Below are positions 24,983 to 35,977 of a DNA stretch of 64,000 bases, piece after piece. Source of the DNA: Lolium rigidum. Taxonomy: Eukaryota > Streptophyta > Magnoliopsida > Poales > Poaceae. Made by a program: the position numbers and the translations under genes. The stretch lies in NCBI RefSeq assembly GCF_022539505.1, contig NC_061508.1:93661276-93725275 (forward strand), given 5' to 3'. Within the stretch, counting starts at the first letter, position 1, and each line of letters begins with the position of its first letter. A model generated the notes under the pieces. It was not told where the DNA came from. It made no database searches and saw only the letters and a program-made list of their open reading frames with translations.

Positions 24983-25301
24983 TCAGAACTCCGAAGTATT
25001 GACATGACTGACGCCACAAACGTAATACATAGGGATTGATCTCTCCCCGAGGATGGACGTGTAGTCCCTCGATATGTCTCCCGATGATCCTCCACACGGC
25101 CTCGCGACGTAGCCTTGCCGCACACCGACAGTCACCTCGCTTGTTCTCGAGCAAGTTGGAAGGAATCTTCCCGGTGACGACGGCGGCCACAAGCTCCTCA
25201 TCCTCCTGTGGTAGGGCTATGTCGGCGCTACCGTACCGAGGATCCCGCGCGGCATCGACATCGGCGACGCGGAGGAGTAGAGAAGAGAGCGATGCAGCCA
25301 A
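24983..25301 (-). pseudogene. Captured HMG-CoA reductase fragment (HMGR-like)
   Basis: Read from 25301 downwards, the product passes from a variable linker into EDEELVAAVVTGKIPS, then LENKRGDCRCAARLRREA and GRHIEGL. This is the start of the catalytic region of plant 3-hydroxy-3-methylglutaryl-CoA reductase, the mevalonate pathway enzyme, where the family has LESKLGDCRRAAxLRREA. After GL the frame shifts; the next frame gives DYTSILGERSIPMYYV, matching the family's DYxSILGQCCEMPVGYV. Only about 100 residues are present; the membrane part, active-site Glu, Lys, Asp and His regions are absent. It is a non-functional capture inside a Helitron. Confidence 0.85.
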
Positions 25302-25558
25302 TTTCTCATGGAGCAGGCAAGCTCAAGGGGGCATGATTAATGGAATCACCTCGCTTGTTCTCGAGCAAGTTGGAAGGAATCTTCCCGGTGACGACGGCGG
25401 CCACAAGCTCCTCATCCTCCTGTGGTAGGGCTATGTCGGCGCTACCGTACCGAGGATCCCGCGCGGCATCGACATCGGCGACGCGGAGGAGTAGAGAAGA
25501 GAGCGATGCAGCCAATTTCTCATGGAGCAGGCAAGCACAAGGGGGCATGATTAATGGA
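25132..25558. repeat. 214-bp tandem duplication within the HMGR fragment
   Basis: 25132-25345 is repeated at 25346-25558 with only about three visible differences (for example AAGCTCAAG against AAGCACAAG). The unit covers the upstream linker and the first part of the HMGR-like exon. Near identity shows that the duplication is much younger than the frameshift decay around it. Confidence 0.93.
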
Positions 25559-25978
25559 ACAAGGGGATCACATCCCGATTTTTCACGAAGAGCCGACTTA
25601 ATGGAAACGATGGGATCTGGCCAATTTTATTTTCCATATCGGCTTTAACGGGAATACGTGGATTGTATGTCAAGCTGGGTTGGGTGGCACGACGTAGGAC
25701 AAAAACAAGGCAAGAACTACTGATTTGATTTGATTGATCTCGCACTTATTAGCACTAATAATGACGAGAACAAATTAGACGTTGAGGGAATGTTGATAGG
25801 TGATTGGACGGCCAAAATAGAGGTGAGTGCAAAGTGCAAAGTAGATCGGACGGATGGATTTTAAGCGGAGGCTTTGATTTAGAATGAATGGACAAGATGC
25901 ATCTAACGACGATCATCAAAGTGCGTTGAGTGTCAAACGACCAACTCCTATTTAATAGTAAAGATTTAATAGTAAAGA

Positions 25979-26265
25979 TGTAAGTAATAGTATTTTTTTT
26001 TTGTAAAAGTTAACGTGTGTGAAGCTAGCAGTTGAGGTACTCTCCTTGTGAACGTCAAGGCACCTGATCTCTGTCCCGGCCATTGGTGGGTGGATTCCAC
26101 CCACGTTCTCCACTCACGGAGGTAGTCAGGTAGACATGCAAAATGTCGACAGCGACGGGGCGACTTTTCCGCGGATGCATGCACGAATCGCGCGACGGGA
26201 CGACAGCAGTTGCAGCGATAAGTCAGATCGAACAGCACTCATGCAACCGGTTTTTGCGCTCTGAT
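25979..26265. other. No feature recognised
   Basis: Short stretch between the Helitron 5' end and the left arm of the inverted-repeat element. Predicted ORFs show no recognisable motif. Confidence 0.3.
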
Positions 26266-27730
26266 CCTGCAGGTCCAATAATTAAAAGACACCTGTCCTG
26301 GCAGGCCCCACCTCTCTAATAACGTATTTTCGTTTTTTTCTTTTCTGAAACTTTTCTTATCCCCTCACTTTTGTTCTGACTGCTCGAGGAGATCCCCTGC
26401 ACACATTGCTACACCGAGCTGAGATTCGTGAGAAGATGGCGACGGCGGCCTCGGCGATTGAGCTCGCGGCGGCGGCCTCGACGGAACTCGCGGCGGCGTC
26501 CTCGGCGATTGAGCTCGCGGCGGCGGCCTCGACGGAACTCGCGGCGGCGTCCTCGGCGATTGAGCTCGCGGCGGCGGCCTTGACGGAGCTCGCGACGGCG
26601 TCCTCGGCGATTGAGCTCGCGACGGCGTCCTCGGCGATTGAGCTCGCGACGGCGGCCTCGGCGATTGAGCTCGCGACGCGGCCTCGGCGATTGAGCTCGC
26701 GGCGCGGCCTCGACGGAGCTCGCTGCAGTGGCGGCGGCCTCGACGGAGCTTGCGGCTGCGGCCTCGGCGATTGAGCCCGCGCGGCAGCGTTGTCGATTGA
26801 GCTCCCGACCACGGCAAGTGCACTGTCGATTGAGCTTGTCACTGCGGCAAGGAGGCGCACAGGGAGAGGGGAAGCGGGAGCTAGCTACTGACTGCAGGAG
26901 CACGGAGCTCTGCTCGCCATCGACGTGAAAGGTGACCGATAGTTCATCACTTAATTAACCATGTACGCCTTACTCCCCTTGTAGCATATGGATTTATTTA
27001 CTATATCACATCAAATGTTGTGGATCACTACAATGGGGAACACAAATTGCTGGAAGTTCCTTGTGGAAAATTTAATCTCCAAGACAACGTTTAACTTAGA
27101 ACTAAACCATAGGAAATAAACTAGTGCATAACCAGTATTCTTACATATCGAGCTGTAATATGAATGGTAAGATCAAGTACTACATCTCAAGAACTTTAAC
27201 ATCGAGCCACTTAAAAAGGATTATCTTGTTATGGTCATCATAAGTTAAACTCTTTGTTTGTTCTTTTTTAATCTTGTCTACTCTGTATTCTAGACTATTG
27301 ACACAAATAATGAATAGATTGCAGATTCAAGTTGTACCAGTACTACATACCTGTTGAAGAGGATGTAGGAGGAGCTTCTTCCATGCGAAAGAAGAACGTT
27401 GTTCTGGATTGTGATCCACGCAAAGGAAATTTCTCACGGGGTGCTGGAAGATCGCCTCCGGCAACTAGCCTGTGCGAGCGTGTCGGAAGATCGCTTCTAG
27501 CCACTAACTTGTTCTCAATTTCTTTGATCTTTAGGGCTGCAACTTCCGGCGAGATTTGTAGGAGAAACTAATCACGTGGGGAAGGAGATTCTGGGGTGGT
27601 ATTGTTTGGCGGGTAGAAAAAAATCTGTTACCTAAGTTTATGGAGATTAACTGAATCAGAAATATACGCTGTGTTATTAGAGAGGTGGGGCCTACCAGGA
27701 CATGTGTCTCTTATTTATTGGGCCTGCAGG
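26266..27730. mobile_element. Element with about 58-bp terminal inverted repeats, possibly Mutator-like
   Basis: 26266-26323 and 27673-27730 are near-perfect inverted copies: CCTGCAGG at the outer edge, then CCAATAA, CCTGTCCTGGCAGGCCCCAC and CTCTCTAATAAC. The arms may extend about 15 bp further outwards. The interior holds a GC-rich minisatellite and a short unknown ORF (27332-27571). Long inverted repeats around GC-rich, gene-like DNA suggest a Pack-MULE, but no clear 9-bp target duplication was identified, so the superfamily is open. Confidence 0.65.
26436..26790. repeat. GC-rich minisatellite (alternating 24- and 27-bp units)
   Basis: GGCGGCCTCGACGGAACTCG and GTCCTCGGCGATTGAGCTCG units alternate about 14 times. 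On the + strand they would read as ASAIELAAAASTELAA repeats. All six frames stay open because of the composition, so the long overlapping ORFs here (26357-26903) are not evidence for a protein. The repeat most likely expanded from a small captured exon. Confidence 0.85.
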
Positions 27731-28378
27731 ATAGTGCGTGCAGGGCTCCCTGCAGGAGAGCCGAACCCCCGACCGACGCCTAGCGCGGGCCTAAACAAAT
27801 CACGATACCGTAGCAGTTGATTCCGCGCTAACTAATCCTGCCGCCCGCACATCTCCCCTGGCTAGATCCTACATGATTCATTGCATGTCAGACTTTTTTC
27901 TTTATCTTCTTTTCTGAGGAAACGGTGGGCATTCTGAGAAACGAGGGCATTTCCAGCGGGCTGACTAAAATGTTTCTGGGATGACCGAAACGGTCCGCGC
28001 GTACAGACGAATAGACCGCGCACGATCATCGGAACGACGCAAACGGATCGACCCGCCGTGACCTATCGGCATCCTAAATTTGAGAAACCGATGCGTTGGC
28101 ACGGCCGCTACGAGGATATCATAGGTGTCCGGCCGCGCGTGCGGCGGGCCCACTTGGAAGCGACCCGACAACAGAAGGCTGACTGGCGGCAACATTTGCC
28201 ATCAAGGTTGTCGCTCAACTCCTGCTTCAACATTGAAGCCGATGACGCTGATGGCCAGTGGTACTTAAACCACGACCGCGCCCGCAACTTCTCCCCCACT
28301 TCCACCGCCGCCATCATTGCCACTCCTGCACGATCTTGCCCACGATGAAGTTGCCGAGGTGGATGAAGAAAACCGCCA
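27731..28378. other. GC-rich gene-fragment-like DNA, unassigned
   Basis: From 27960 on, composition rises and words such as GATCGACCCGCCGTGACC resemble decayed coding or leader sequence, but no frame carries a recognisable domain. It may be the 5' flank of the disrupted ORF that follows. Confidence 0.3.
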
Positions 28379-28943
28379 ATGACCACGAGGCTGGATCATC
28401 GTCCGGCCGGTGGCGCTGCTAGGATTCTCCGCCTCGGCGGTACCCTAGCGCGCTCGCCTCCTCCTTCCACCCCCGCAGCCGCTCCTGTTTGCCAGTCCAT
28501 AGGCGGCGGTACAGGCTCTTCCTCCGTACCGATTGGGCCGCAACAGCGGCGATCGCCGCCGGCAGAGGCGCAGCGGCCGTGGGTGCAGGGCGATCCCTTC
28601 CGCCACCGCGACGTCTCCCTCCCACACGGGTGGCACCTGAACAGGGGAGGCTCCATGTTCCACCTCCTCCGATGGACCGACAAGCCTTGCGCCAGGACAA
28701 CGAAGACGAGGTCTTCTACGGTGATGACTAGTAGAACGACAAGATGAAGGATGTTCCTTCAGCCGTTGTGAAGCTAGAGGCGGTCGTCCCTGACAACTAC
28801 GACAAGGAGGTGGCCACTGCCGCCACCCTGGCCGCGTCAATGGCCGACGAGGACGCCAAGTGGTCCTTGCCAGGGCTGGAGGACGTCGTCCAACATTCGG
28901 CCATGGTGATGGAGCATGTAGCCTCTCTACCGCCGCCACCACC
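28379..28943 (+). pseudogene. GC-rich grass hypothetical gene, 5' part, split by Gypsy insertion
   Basis: Frames carry VSLPHGWHLNRGG and DEDAKWSLPGLEDVVQHSAMVM, reminiscent of a large family of grass hypothetical proteins with a WHL core and Pro-rich tail. Frame changes and a stop near 28731 show decay. The last frame, ending in a Pro run at 28943, resumes in the same reading phase at 42994 after the inserted 14-kb retrotransposon and one CCACC copy are skipped. Function is unknown. Confidence 0.45.
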
Positions 28944-29502
28944 TGTTGTGGGTATACTTTATGGGTATATCAACGGCGTGGTCTCGATCCGGCAAGCCCG
29001 GGTGGCCCACAGATGGTGATGTGGCATGTGGCCCATCGGGCGGCCCAGTTGCTGTAGATCCTGAAGGATGAAGTCTAGCCCAGGAGCGAGGAGCCGGATC
29101 CCAACCGACCTACGAAGGGGGCCGGATCCGTAGAGGCCCATAAGGTATCCGGATCCTGCACGACATAGATGGAAGGTGGATCCTTGACGTACACGGCAAG
29201 ACATTGTATCGTAGTTAGGCAACTTGTATTCCGGCTAGGACTCTTCGTGTAAACCCTAGATCCGTGCGCCTTTATAAGCCGGATCCCGGGAGCCCTAGAG
29301 GCACAACCACAACTCATTGTAACAACGCGAAAGCGCCCAGATAATTCCAGACAAGCAGCAGTAGTCCCTGTCTTCGAGCAGGTGTTCCGAAGCTGGGTAA
29401 ATCGCGTACGACCGTCCCGAGGACTCTCCGCCCTATGGCCCCTACTTCTTCTCCCCCTCGTGAGGATCCCTCCTCCGAGGCATCGTCGATTAGGCAACGA
29501 CA
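28944..29502 (+). repeat. 5' LTR of the 14-kb Gypsy element (559 bp)
   Basis: Carries a TATA box (TTTATAAG, 29271-29278) and a leader ending in AACGACA. It matches 42428-42988 closely except for about 29320-29420, where the two LTRs diverge far more than elsewhere. The same LTR family occurs at 54716-55276. Confidence 0.93.
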
Positions 29503-29596
29503 GTTGGCGCCCACCGTGGGGACAGCGGCGTCAGGAGGCCGGAACCGGGAGGGTTCCGCCATGGGAAGCTACGACGAATCCATCGCCGTGGGGCGT

Positions 29597-31247
29597 TGAT
29601 ACGTCTCCGACGTATCGATAATTTCTTATGTTCCATGCCACATTATTGATGATATCTACATGTTATATGCACATTTTATGTCATATTTATGCGTTTTCTG
29701 GAACTAACCTATTGACGAGATGCCGAAAGGCCAGTTGTCGTTTTCTGCCGTTTTTGGTTCCGGAAATCCTAGTAAGGAAATATTCTCGGAATCGGAAGAA
29801 ATCAAGACCCGGGTTCCTATTTTTCCACGAAGCTTCCGGAACACCCGGAAGGACCGAGAGGGGGCCACAGGCCCACGGGACCATAGGCCGGCGCGGCCTG
29901 GGGGTGGCCCGCGCCACCCTATGGTGCCGCCGCCTCGTTGACCCTCTGACGCCGCCTCTTCGCCTATAAGAAGCCCCTCGACCTAAAACCTCGATACGAA
30001 AAAAGCCACGGTACGAGAAACCTTCCAGAGCCGCCGCCATCGCGAAGCCAAGATCTGGGGGACAGGAGTCTCTGTTCCGGCACGCCGCCGGGACGGGAAG
30101 TGCCCCGGAAGGCTCCTCCATCGACACCACCGCCATCTCCATCAACGCTGCTTGTCTCCCATGAGGAGGGAGTAGTTCTCCATCGAGGCTCGGGCGTACA
30201 TGTCGGTAGCTATGTGGTTAATCTCTCTACTATGTGCTTCAATACAATAATCTCATGAGCTGCCTTACATGATTGAGATTCATATGATGATGCTTGTAAT
30301 CTAGATGTCATTATGCTAGTCAAGTGGGTTTTACTTATGTGATCTCCGGAGACTCCTTGTCCCACGTGTGTAAAGGTGACTAGTGTGTGCACCGTGTGGG
30401 TCTCTTAGGCTATATTTCACAGAATACTTATTCACTGTTGAATGGCGTAGTGAAGTGCTTATTTATATCTCTTTATGATTGCAATGTGTTTTGTATCACA
30501 ATTCATCTATGTGCTACTCTAGTGATGTTATTAAAGTAGTCTATTCCTCCTGCATGGTGTAAAGGTGACTAGTGTGTGCACCGTGTGGTTCTTGTCGTAG
30601 GCTATGATCATGATCTCTTGTAGATTGTGAAGTTAACTATTACTGTGACGGTATTGATGTGATCTATTTGGTTATGTTGATCTATCTTGCACTCTAAGGT
30701 TATTTAAATATGAACATTGAATTGTGGAGCTTGTTAACTCCGGCATTGAGGGTTCGTGTAATCCTACGCAATGGTGTTCATCATCCAACAAGAGTGTAGA
30801 GTATGCATTTATCTATTCTCGTTATGTGATCAATGTTGAGAGTGTCCACTAGTGAAAGTATGATCCCTAGGCCTTGTTCCTAAATATCGCTATCGTTGCT
30901 TGTTTACTATTTTACTGCGTTACTACCGCTGCGTTACTACTGCTTGTTTATCGTCCTGGGCAAAGCACTTTTCTGGTGCCGTTGCTACTGCTCGCACTTA
31001 TTTATACCACCTGTATTTCACTATCTCTTCGCCGAACTAGTGCACCTATTAGGTGTGTTGGGGACACAAGAGACTTCTTGCTTTGTGGTTGCAGGGTTGC
31101 ATGAGAGGGATATCTTTGACCTCTTCCTCCCTGAGTTCGATAAACCTTGGGTGATCCACTTAAGGGAAAACTGCCGCTGTTCTACAAACCTCTCGCTCTT
31201 GGAGGCCCAACACTTGTCTACAAGAATAGAAGCTCCCGTAGACATCA
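29597..31247 (+). repeat. 5' LTR of nested family A element (1651 bp)
   Basis: Begins TGATACGTCTCCGACGTATC, which is itself palindromic, and ends GACATCA. A TATA-like CTATAAGAAG lies at about 29963-29972. Against the 3' LTR most differences are C-to-T or G-to-A changes, as expected from decay of methylated cytosines. Confidence 0.93.
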
Positions 31248-31408
31248 AGCTATTTTCCGGCGCCGTTGCCGGGGAGGAAAGGTAAAAGGTACTCACACTC
31301 CGGATCTCGGCTACTAAGCTATTTTCATTCGTTGTAAGTACTCGAAGCTATTTCCTTTAGATCCTGCAATTGCATCTTTTTGTTTCTTGTTTACACTAGT
31401 TTGGCATA

Positions 31409-32134
31409 ATGGACGACAATGAGCTTCTTATTCTATTTCCTGATTTAAGACATGGATGGTTTGATGCGAAAATTAAAAAACTCATGGAACATATTAGCAT
31501 GAATACTTTGAATACCATTGTTGCTAATGATATGGAAAATTTTAAGCTTGGGGAAGCTGGTTTTGATGAGCATGATATTTTTAGTCCCCCAAGCATTGAG
31601 GAGAAAATTTACTTTGATGATACTTTGCCTCCCATATATGATGATTATAATGATAGTAGTCTTTTGTTACCGCCTGTTATGGAGGATAAATTTGATTATG
31701 ATTACAATATGCCTCCTGTATTTGATGATGAAAATAATAATGATAGCTACTTTGTTGAATTTGCTCCCACTACAACTAATAAAATTGATTATGCTTATGT
31801 GGAGAGTAATAATTTTATGCGTGAGACTCATGATAAGAATGCTTTATGTGATAGTTATATTGTTGAGTTTGCTCATGATGCTACTGAAAGTTATTATGAG
31901 AGAGGAAAATATGGTTGTAGAAATTTTCATGTTACTAAAATGCCTCTCTATGTGCTGAAATTTTTGAAGCTACACTTGTTTTATCTTCCTATGCTTGTTA
32001 CTTTGCTCTTCATGAACTTGTTTATTTACAAGATTCCTATGCATAGGAAGCATGTTAGACTTAAATTTGTTTTGAATTTGCCTCTTGATGCTCTCTTTTG
32101 CTTCAACTACTATTTCTTGCGAGTGCATCATTAA
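31409..32134 (+). CDS. Family A accessory ORF, 241 aa, intact copy
   Basis: Open from MDDNELLILFPDLRH to FLRVHH, starting 161 bp after the 5' LTR. It shares nearly every block with the copies at 2548-3297 and 60221-60959: KLGEAGFDE, LPPIYDDYND, YDYNMPPVFDDENNNDSYFVEFAP, YIVEFAHDA, YYERGKYG, and the hydrophobic LFYLPMLVTLLFMNLFIY segment near residues 193-212. No zinc knuckle, protease or polymerase motif is present. The first residues and both PP-Y/F-DD blocks are acidic, the C-terminus basic. Persistence of one frame in three copies hints at selection, or simply recent amplification. Role unknown; packaging, gag-like or membrane functions are speculation. Confidence 0.65.
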   Translation: MDDNELLILFPDLRHGWFDAKIKKLMEHISMNTLNTIVANDMENFKLGEAGFDEHDIFSPPSIEEKIYFDDTLPPIYDDYNDSSLLLPPVMEDKFDYDYNMPPVFDDENNNDSYFVEFAPTTTNKIDYAYVESNNFMRETHDKNALCDSYIVEFAHDATESYYERGKYGCRNFHVTKMPLYVLKFLKLHLFYLPMLVTLLFMNLFIYKIPMHRKHVRLKFVLNLPLDALFCFNYYFLRVHH

Positions 32135-32913
32135 AACTGCTCGAGCCCATCTTAATGGCTATAAAGAAAGAACTTCTTGGGAGATAACCCATGTGTTATT
32201 TTGCTACAGTACTTTGTTTTATTTTTGTGTCTTGGAAGTTGTTTACTACTGTAGCAACCTCTCCTTATCTTAGTTTTGTGTTTTGTTGTGCCAAGTAAAG
32301 TCTTTGATAGTAAAGTAAATACTAGATTTGGATTACTGCGCGTAAACAGATTTCTTTGTCGTCACGAATCTGGGTCTAATTCTCTGTAGGTATTTCAGAA
32401 AATTAAGCCAATTTACGTGAGTGATCCTCAGATATGTACGCAACTTTCATTCAATTTGGGCATTTTCATTTGAGCAAGTCTGGTGCCCTAATAAAATCCA
32501 TCTTTATGGACTGTTCTGTTTTGACAGATTCTCGCCTTTTATTTCGCATTGCCTCTTTTGCTATGTTGGATGAATTTCTTTGATCCATTAATGTCCGAGT
32601 AGCTTTATGCAATGTACAGAAGTGTTAAGAATGATTGTGTCACCTCTGAACATGTTAATTTTTATTGTGCACTAACCCTCTAATGAGTTGTTTCGAGTTT
32701 GATGTGGAGGAAGTTTTCAAGGATCAAGAGAGGAGTATGATACAATATGATCAAGAAGAGTGAAAGCTCTAAGCTTGGGGATGCCCCGGTGGTTCACCCC
32801 TGCATATTTCAAGAAGACTCAAGCATCTAAGCTTGGGGATGCCCAAGGCATCCCCTTCTTCATCGACAACATTATCAGGTTCCTTCTCTTGAAACTATAT
32901 TTTTATTCGGTCA

Positions 32914-34314
32914 TGATACGTCCAAAACGTATCTACTTTCCCGAACACTTTTGCTATTGTTTTGCCTCTAATTTGTGTATTTTGGATGCAACTAACACGG
33001 ACTAACGCTGTTTTCAGCAGAACTGTTCTGGTGTCTTGTTTTTGTGCAGAAATCCAACTTTCAGGAAAAACCTCGGGATTTTGACGGAAGGCCCTATTTT
33101 CCCAGAATACTAACGGAGCCAGAAGAACAAATCAAGTGGAGGCCCGAGGGCCCCACACCATAAGGCGGCGCGGCCTAGGAGGGGGCCCGCGCGGCCCTAT
33201 GGTGTGGCCCCCTCGGCTGGCCTCCGACGCCCTCCTTCGGACTATTTATCGGCCTCGACCTAAAAACGCACGGGGAGAAGTCGAAGTCGCCGTAAACCCT
33301 CCGGAACGCCGCCACATCGCGAAACTCCGTCTCGGGAGCCGAAGTCTCCGTTCGGCACTCCGCCGGGACGGGGAATTGGAGGAGATCATCATCGCCATCA
33401 CCGCCAACGCCTCTCCATCAACCAGCCCATGTTTCCCCCATCCATGTGTGAGTAATTCCCCCGCCGTAGGCCGAAGGGGATGGTAGGGATTGGATGAGAT
33501 TGGTCATGTAATAGCATAAGATTGTTAGGGCATAGTGCCTAGTGTCCGTAGATGTTACTTTTATGATATTGTTGCAACTTGTTATGCTTAATGCTTGTCA
33601 CTAGGGCCCGAGTGCCATGATCTCGGATCTCGAACATGTTATTGATTCATGAAGATATTCGTTGTTTATGATCTTACCCGCAAGTTGTATACACATGTCG
33701 CTGTCCGGAACCAATGGCCCCGAAGTGACGAAATCGGGACAACCGGAGGGAATGGTAGCGACGTGAGGATCACATGTGTTCACGGAGTGTTAATGCTTTG
33801 CTCCGGTACTCTATTAAAAGGAGTACCTTAATATCCAGTAGTTTCCTTGAGGCCCGGCTGCCACCGTGCTGGTAGGACAAAAGATGTTGTGCAAGTTTCT
33901 CATTGCGAGCACGTACGACTATAATTGGAACACATGCCTATTGATTGATTAGTACTTGGACACCGTTTTATTATTATCTCGCAAATGCCCCTGCTATGAT
34001 TGTTACATGAGTTTCTCTCATCCATGCAACGCCCGTCATCCGTCCCCGTGCCTACAGTATTTTAATCCTGCTGTTTACTAAAATTACTACTGCTGTCTTT
34101 GTTACTCTGCTGCTGTTATTTCACTACTGCTACTACTATAAAACTGTTACTACTGATAAACTCTTGCGAGCAAGTCTGTTTCCAGGTGCAGCTGAATTGA
34201 CAACTCCGCTGTTAAGGCTTTCAAGTATTCTTTGTCTCCCCTCGTGTCGAATCAATAAATTGGGTTTTACTTCCCTCGAAGACTGTTGCGATCCCCTATA
34301 CTTGTGGGTCATCA
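32914..34314 (+). mobile_element. Solo LTR, family C (1401 bp), inside family A
   Basis: Starts TGATACGTCCAAAACGTATC and ends GTGGGTCATCA. GGTCA at 32909-32913 and TGTCA at 34316-34320 form a slightly worn target duplication. Family A copy 1 has the uninterrupted site at 1663-1667 (complement). A solo LTR results from recombination between the two LTRs of a former full element. The GC-rich part at 33130-33420 is its promoter and leader, not a gene. Confidence 0.9.
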
Positions 34315-35977
34315 GTGTCACATCTTATGTACTTTACTTGGAGCGTCTGTATGTTTCTTGTTTTTGTTTTTGTTTCAATAAATGCTTGTGTGGGAGAGAG
34401 ACATGCTCCGCTGGTTCGTATGAACACATGTGTTCTTAGCTTTTAATGTTCATGGCGAAGGTTGAAACTGCTTCGTTAATTGTTATATGGTTGGAAACGG
34501 AAAATGCTACATGTAGTAATTGGTATGATGTCTTGAATAACTTGATATTTGGCAATTGTGGTGCTCTTGTTTAAGCTCTTGCATCATATACTTTGCACTT
34601 ATTAGTGAAGAAATACATAGAGCTTGTTAAAATTTGGTTTGCATGAGTGGTTTCTCTAGAGTCTAGATATTTTCTAGTGAGGTGTTTGAACAACAAGGAA
34701 GACGATGTATAGTCTTATAATGCTTGTAATATGTCTTTTATGTGAGTTTTTCTGTACTAGTTCATACTTGTGTTTGTTTCAAACAACCTTGCTAGCCTAA
34801 ACCTTGTATCGAGAGGGAATACTTCTCATGCATCCAAAATACTTGAGCCAAACACTATGCCATTTGTGTCCACCATACCTACCTACTACATGGAATTTTT
34901 CCGCCATTCCAAAGTAAATTGCTTGAGTGCTACCTTTAAACAATTCAAAATTTATCATCTCTGATTTGTGTCAATGTTTTATAGCTCATGAGGAAGTATG
35001 TGGTGTTTATCTTTCAATCTTGTTGGGCAACTTTCACCAATGGACTAGTGGCTTCATCCGCTTATCCAATAATTTTGCAAAAAGAGCTGGCAATGGGATT
35101 CCCAGTCCCAAATTAATTAACAAAAAAATAGACACTCCTTCATGGTATGAGATTGTTGGCGGGCACCCGAAGGATTCGGTTAGCCATGGCTTGTGTAAGC
35201 AAAGGTTGGGAGGAGTGTCATCATAATAAAACTAAAATAAAAAGGCACTCCTTCATGGTATGAGATTGTTGGCGGGCACCCGAGGATTCGGTTAGCCATG
35301 GTTTGTGAAAGAAAGGTTGGAAGGAGTGCCACCCAAAAATAAAATAAAATGGGAGCCGCTCTTTGAAGGTTTGTCTGGCAAGGGGGTAAGAGTACCCGCT
35401 ACCATTCTTGACAACAACACACACCTCTCAAAACTTTATTTTTATGCTCTCTTTATGTTTTCAAAATAAAATCTCTAGCACAAATATAGCAATCGATGCT
35501 TTCCTCTTTGAAGGACCTTTCCTTTACTTTTATGTTGAGTCAGTTCACCTATCTCTCTCCACCTCAAAAGCAAACACTTGTGTGAACTGTGCATTGATTC
35601 CTACATACTTGCATATTGCACTTGTTATATTACTCTATGTTGACAATTATCCATGAGATATACATGTTATAAGTTGAAAGCAACCGCTGAAACTTAATCT
35701 TCTTTTGTGTTGTTTCAATACCTTTACTTTGATTTATTGCTTTATGAGTTAACTCTTATGCAAGACTTATTGATGCCTCGTCTTGAAAGTGCTATTCATG
35801 AAAAGTCATTGCTTTATGATTCAGCTTGTTTACTCATGTCATTACCACTGTTTTGATCGCTGCATTCATTACATATGTTTACAATATGATCAAGTTTATG
35901 ATGGCATGTCACTCCGTAAATTATCTTTGTTTATCGTTTACCTGCTCGGGACGAGCGTAAACTAAGCTTGGGGATGC
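34315..35977 (+). other. Non-coding 3' internal part of family A
   Basis: No ORF of note. It contains a direct repeat of about 113 bp (35131-35242 and 35243-35340, starting CACTCCTTCATGGTATGAG), present only once in copy 1 (about 560-760, complement). It ends with the purine tract before the 3' LTR. Confidence 0.6.

Larger units (their letters stand above)
21151..25978 (-). mobile_element. Non-autonomous Helitron (4.8 kb) with captured gene fragment
   Basis: On the minus strand, the 3' end is at 21151: hairpin CCCGTAGCAACGCACGGG, spacer CATTTAA, then CTAG and a host T. The 5' end is TCTTTACTATTAAATAGG at 25964, preceded by a second 14-bp copy of the same start ending at 25978, so the true first base is one of these two. 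Both ends match grass Helitron style. No Rep/helicase gene is inside. Contents are AT-rich filler, a Stowaway MITE and a broken HMG-CoA reductase fragment. Confidence 0.75.

Noticed and set aside
26357..26903. Four overlapping ORFs of 120-167 codons on both strands
   Set aside because: All frames of the GC-rich minisatellite are open by composition; none has non-repeat support.
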